Assembly: GCA_903821905.1 (NCBI GenBank)
Contig: CAIJMQ010000006.1
Coordinates: 1-11,664, forward strand
Reading direction: 5' to 3'
DNA: 11,664 nucleotides
Source of the DNA: an uncultured bacterium
GTDB taxonomy: Bacteria; CAIJMQ01
Position numbers and translations under genes: made by a program. The notes beneath the pieces were generated by a model that was not told where the DNA came from, did not search any database, and saw only the letters and a list, made by a program, of their open reading frames with translations. Shown in pieces: positions 9,405 through 11,664 of this stretch. How positions within the stretch are numbered: position 1 is the stretch's first letter; every line of letters begins with the position of its first letter.

Positions 9405-9414
9405 TTTATAATTT

Positions 9415-9420
9415 TTTATA
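9415..9420 (-). promoter_or_regulatory. TATAAA box 10 nt before the lpxD start
   Basis: A minus-strand TATAAA ends 10 nt before the lpxD ATG, with no Shine-Dalgarno between them. The matching -35 position falls in the T-run after the upstream hairpin and is a poor match, so this is weak as a stand-alone promoter. Its spacing resembles that seen at the dehydrogenase and 7TM starts. Confidence 0.35.
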
Positions 9421-9437
9421 CCCCATTTATTTTAATG

Positions 9438-9486
9438 AAAAACCGGGCAGAGAGAAGAAGGAAAGGGGAAAGAAGGCTCTGCCCGG
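9438..9486 (-). terminator. Probable rho-independent terminator of the two-component operon
   Basis: On the minus strand a perfect 10-bp stem CCGGGCAGAG / CTCTGCCCGG (arms 9486-9477 and 9452-9443) is followed directly by TTTTT (9442-9438). Eight of the ten pairs are G-C. On the plus strand no T-run follows, so it works only for minus-strand transcripts, that is, those from the response regulator gene. Two things are odd. The loop is 24 nt long and entirely pyrimidine, and the hairpin lies 166 nt after the regulator stop, only 38 nt before lpxD. It could also be the 3' end of a small RNA. Confidence 0.72.
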
Positions 9487-9651
9487 AATGCTCGCATAAC
9501 TATATGATAACAAATTACATGCCAACACTAGCATATTCCGAACTAAACATCCCCAAGCAACCTTATTTTGTATATTCTGCTTCTTCACTCTAAAATGGAA
9601 ATAAACTCTTAAATGTGGTATTTCACCTACAATATAGTAGTGTTTTCACCT
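9487..9651. other. Non-coding stretch between the response regulator gene and the hairpin
   Basis: This 165-nt AT-rich part of the regulator-lpxD gap has no credible open reading frame on either strand. It contains a sigma-54-like site (9509-9525) and a TTTCACCT direct repeat (9621-9628 and 9644-9651, starts 23 nt apart). A short inverted repeat, CTAC-N6-GTAG (9627-9640), lies between the repeat copies. No other structure was recognised. Confidence 0.6.
9509..9525 (-). promoter_or_regulatory. Weak sigma-54-like promoter match
   Basis: Minus strand TTGGCATGTAATTTGTT. The GG at -24 and the following CA are right and the 10-nt spacing to the -12 element is correct, but the -12 dinucleotide is GT instead of the near-invariant GC. 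It lies next to a gene for a sigma-54 activator, which makes it worth noting. A transcript from it would start near 9498 and run straight into the hairpin at 9486-9443. Confidence 0.25.
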
Positions 9652-11073
9652 CTACTTATATTTGAACTCTTTAGGGTCTATATTTAAACTTTTAATTTTA
9701 CGATATAAGTTTTTTCTATCTATGCCTGAAATCTTAGCTGCCATTGTAATATTGCCTTTTGTTTCTCTTATGATTTTTATTATAAAATTGCTATCAAAGG
9801 CCGCAAGTAATTTCTTTTTTGATTCCGAGTAATTACCACTATTTTGATAACAAGAAAAATCCTCCGAATGTTTGGTATTTAAAAGAGGTAGTTGTCTTTC
9901 TGCATTTTTCCCTTCTAACATACTAAACAAGTCAGCTGTCAACGTATCTGTCTCACAAAGAACAATTGCTCTCTCCATAACATTTTCAAGTTCTCTAACA
10001 TTCCCGGGCCAAGAATAGGAGATTAAGATATCTAAAGCCTGTTTTTCAATGCCCTTGATCACCTTTTTTAACTCATTACTGTACATTTTAATAAAATGGT
10101 CTATAAGATATGGGATATCTTCCACTCTTTGGCGTAATGGTGGTAGATATATAGGAAAAACATTAAGTCTATAGTACAAGTCTTCTCGGAAATTATCTTT
10201 TTCAATAGCTTTCTTCAAATCAACATTAGTAGCCGCAATAATTCTTACATCGCATAATATGGTTTTCGTACTACCTATAGGTTCAAACTGTTGATTTTCA
10301 ATAACTCTTAGGAGTTTTGATTGAAGATTAATTGGAATTGCTCCAATTTCATCCAGGAAAATAGTTCCAGAATCTGCTACTGCAAATTTCCCTTTTTTAT
10401 CTTCATATGCCCCAGTGAAAGCACCTTTAACATGTCCGAACAATTCTGATTCCAATAAGTTTTCAGGCAATGCAGCACAATTTACCACAACTAAAGGTGC
10501 ATTTTTTCTGGGAGAATTATAATGAATAGCATTGGCTACAAGTTCTTTACCTGTTCCAGTTTCTCCACCTATGAGAATAGTAGATTTAGTTTTAGCTACC
10601 TTTTCAATTAAGTCCATAACTTTCTTAAATGTAATACTTTTACCAACTATTAATTCCCCTGTTTTGCGTGATAGTTCTTTCCTAAGGTAAACATTTTCCT
10701 CTTCTAACCTCTTCATCCTAAAAACCTTACCAATAATTTGTACTAAATCCTCCAAATCAATTGGCTTTTTGACGTAGTCATAAGCTCCTTTTTTCATGGC
10801 CTTAACTGCTGATTCTACTTCCGCATACGCAGTAAGCACAATAACTGGTAGTTCTCTATCTCTTTCTTTGATCCAATCAAGAAGTTGCAAGCCATCCAGC
10901 TGAGGCATTCTTATATCTGTAAGAATAAGGTTATAACTTTCTTTTAACATTTTATCGCAGGCTTCCTTACCGTTTTCAGCCAAATCTACTTTATAACCTT
11001 CATGCTCAAGCTTCGTCATCCACAATTTTGCTTGCCTGGACTCATCTTCTACAATCAGAATTCTCTTTTTCAT
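9652..11073 (-). CDS. NtrC-family sigma-54-dependent response regulator
   Basis: The protein has 473 residues with the full three-domain layout. The receiver domain (about 1-120) has E9/D10, phospho-acceptor D53 in LTDIRMP, T81 and K103. A short linker helix follows. The AAA+ activator domain (about 141-375) has Walker A GGETGTGKE (169-177), the sigma-54-contacting GAFTGA (217-222), Walker B IFLDE (238-242), FREDLYYRLNVFPIYLPPLR (295-314) and WPGNVRELEN (355-364). The Fis-type helix-turn-helix is at about 428-462 (GNITMAAKISGIDRKNLYRK). All key residues are present, so it should hydrolyse ATP and open sigma-54 promoters when phosphorylated. It starts 3 nt after the kinase stop, with a weak GGAA 6 nt upstream, and is surely its partner. 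The signal and target genes are unknown. Confidence 0.96.
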   Translation of the reverse strand: MKKRILIVEDESRQAKLWMTKLEHEGYKVDLAENGKEACDKMLKESYNLILTDIRMPQLDGLQLLDWIKERDRELPVIVLTAYAEVESAVKAMKKGAYDYVKKPIDLEDLVQIIGKVFRMKRLEEENVYLRKELSRKTGELIVGKSITFKKVMDLIEKVAKTKSTILIGGETGTGKELVANAIHYNSPRKNAPLVVVNCAALPENLLESELFGHVKGAFTGAYEDKKGKFAVADSGTIFLDEIGAIPINLQSKLLRVIENQQFEPIGSTKTILCDVRIIAATNVDLKKAIEKDNFREDLYYRLNVFPIYLPPLRQRVEDIPYLIDHFIKMYSNELKKVIKGIEKQALDILISYSWPGNVRELENVMERAIVLCETDTLTADLFSMLEGKNAERQLPLLNTKHSEDFSCYQNSGNYSESKKKLLAAFDSNFIIKIIRETKGNITMAAKISGIDRKNLYRKIKSLNIDPKEFKYK

Positions 11074-11076
11074 TTT

Positions 11077-11664
11077 TTATTCCATAGGAAATAAAATTTC
11101 AAAATTAGAACCTTTACCTATTTTAGATTCCAAGGTAATTTTTCCTCCATGATTTTCAACAATTTTCTGTGCAATAGATAACCCTAATCCTGTTCCATGC
11201 TCACGCGTAGTATAAAAAGGTTCGAAAATCTTCTTTTGAAGATTTTGTGGCACTCCACCCCCTGTATCTGAAAAAACAATTTTTATCGACTTATATTCCT
11301 TTTGGTCTTCAAACTGAATAGAGATCCCCAATTTTCCACCTTTAGGCATTGCTTCTATCGCATTAAGTATTAAATTCAAGAAAAGTTGTTGTAATTGGTA
11401 AGAATCAGCACGAATTAATAAGATTGAATCAGTATAATTTTTAATAACTTCAATGTTGTTTTTTGTTAGCGTATCGCTTACAAGTTGTACTGTTCTATTC
11501 ACTACATCTATTATATTAGTTTTCTGCTTTTTCATTTTTCTTAACAGCATATAGAAGAAGAACATGATTTTAAATGGAATGGATTTAATCTTTCTTTTGC
11601 TGAATTCATTAAATTCCACTTTTCTGGAATCAGCTTCATGCATTGCAACTTTTATATTATATCT
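11077..11664 (-). CDS. Sensor histidine kinase, C-terminal part (cut by the window edge)
   Basis: The reading frame is open to the window edge. An ATG at 11643 exists, but seven more sense codons precede it, so the gene very likely starts outside. From that ATG there are 188 residues. The ATP-binding domain is complete: N-box FLNLILNAIEAMPKGG (88-103), G1 SDTGGGVP (125-132), F-box IFEPFYTTR (139-147) and G2 GTGLGLSIAQKIV (150-162). The phospho-accepting histidine (H-box) is not seen; it would be expected about 110 residues before the N-box, outside the window. The stretch at residues 10-40 is unlike a normal dimerisation helix (it contains KIMFFFYMLLRKM), and a short disrupted reading frame there cannot be excluded. 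NtrB-like family; it would phosphorylate the downstream response regulator. Confidence 0.88.
   Translation of the reverse strand, partial: RYNIKVAMHEADSRKVEFNEFSKRKIKSIPFKIMFFFYMLLRKMKKQKTNIIDVVNRTVQLVSDTLTKNNIEVIKNYTDSILLIRADSYQLQQLFLNLILNAIEAMPKGGKLGISIQFEDQKEYKSIKIVFSDTGGGVPQNLQKKIFEPFYTTREHGTGLGLSIAQKIVENHGGKITLESKIGKGSNFEILFPME

Noticed and set aside
11077-11643. Complete small kinase starting at the ATG at 11643
   Set aside because: The frame stays open through the window edge and no phospho-accepting histidine motif is present, so the gene is more likely truncated by the window.

Overview
The window comes from a low-GC Gram-negative bacterium: it carries lpxD, a lipid A gene, and clear bacterial housekeeping enzymes. 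The lineage cannot be fixed from sequence alone. The membrane-anchored HEAT-repeat protein with an FGRSPEKWQKWWEQNK tail recalls proteins I associate with Omnitrophota and Planctomycetota, so one of these or a related uncultured lineage is a tentative guess. All eleven supported genes lie on the minus strand, so transcription runs from high to low coordinates.

From the upstream end: 11664-9652 encodes a two-component system, the C-terminal part of a histidine kinase cut by the window edge and an NtrC-type sigma-54 response regulator 3 nt downstream. A 247-nt gap (9405-9651) follows. It holds a strong GC-rich hairpin plus T-run reading on the minus strand, with a homopyrimidine loop, and a weak sigma-54-like site. 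Then come lpxD (8379-9404) and a 107-nt gap with a good sigma-70-type promoter (TTGACA, 16 nt, TATAAA).

That promoter begins a tightly packed run of eight genes down to the other edge: an isocitrate/isopropylmalate-type dehydrogenase; purA, coupled by a TAATG overlap; then, after a 50-nt gap with its own promoter-like sequence, a 7TM membrane protein, a RimK-related ATP-grasp ligase, a methyltransferase fused to a D-Ala-D-Ala-ligase-like ATP-grasp domain, a third and different ATP-grasp protein, a MarC-family membrane protein and a membrane-anchored HEAT-repeat protein. Gaps between consecutive genes in this last six-gene group are 1-19 nt.

The most interesting part is 1461-5885. Three non-homologous-looking ATP-grasp enzymes, a SAM methyltransferase domain and a 7TM protein are encoded back to back. 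The 7TM/RimK-like pair belongs to a known but poorly understood amidoligase-linked membrane system. Here the 7TM protein lacks the transglutaminase-like domain normally fused to it, and two more ligases are added. I infer a membrane-linked pathway that joins amino- and carboxyl-containing building blocks and methylates something; substrate and product are unknown.

Several starts lack a Shine-Dalgarno sequence but have a TATAAA box 10-12 nt upstream of the ATG, suggesting leaderless transcripts. No tRNA, rRNA, CRISPR array, insertion sequence or plus-strand gene could be supported.
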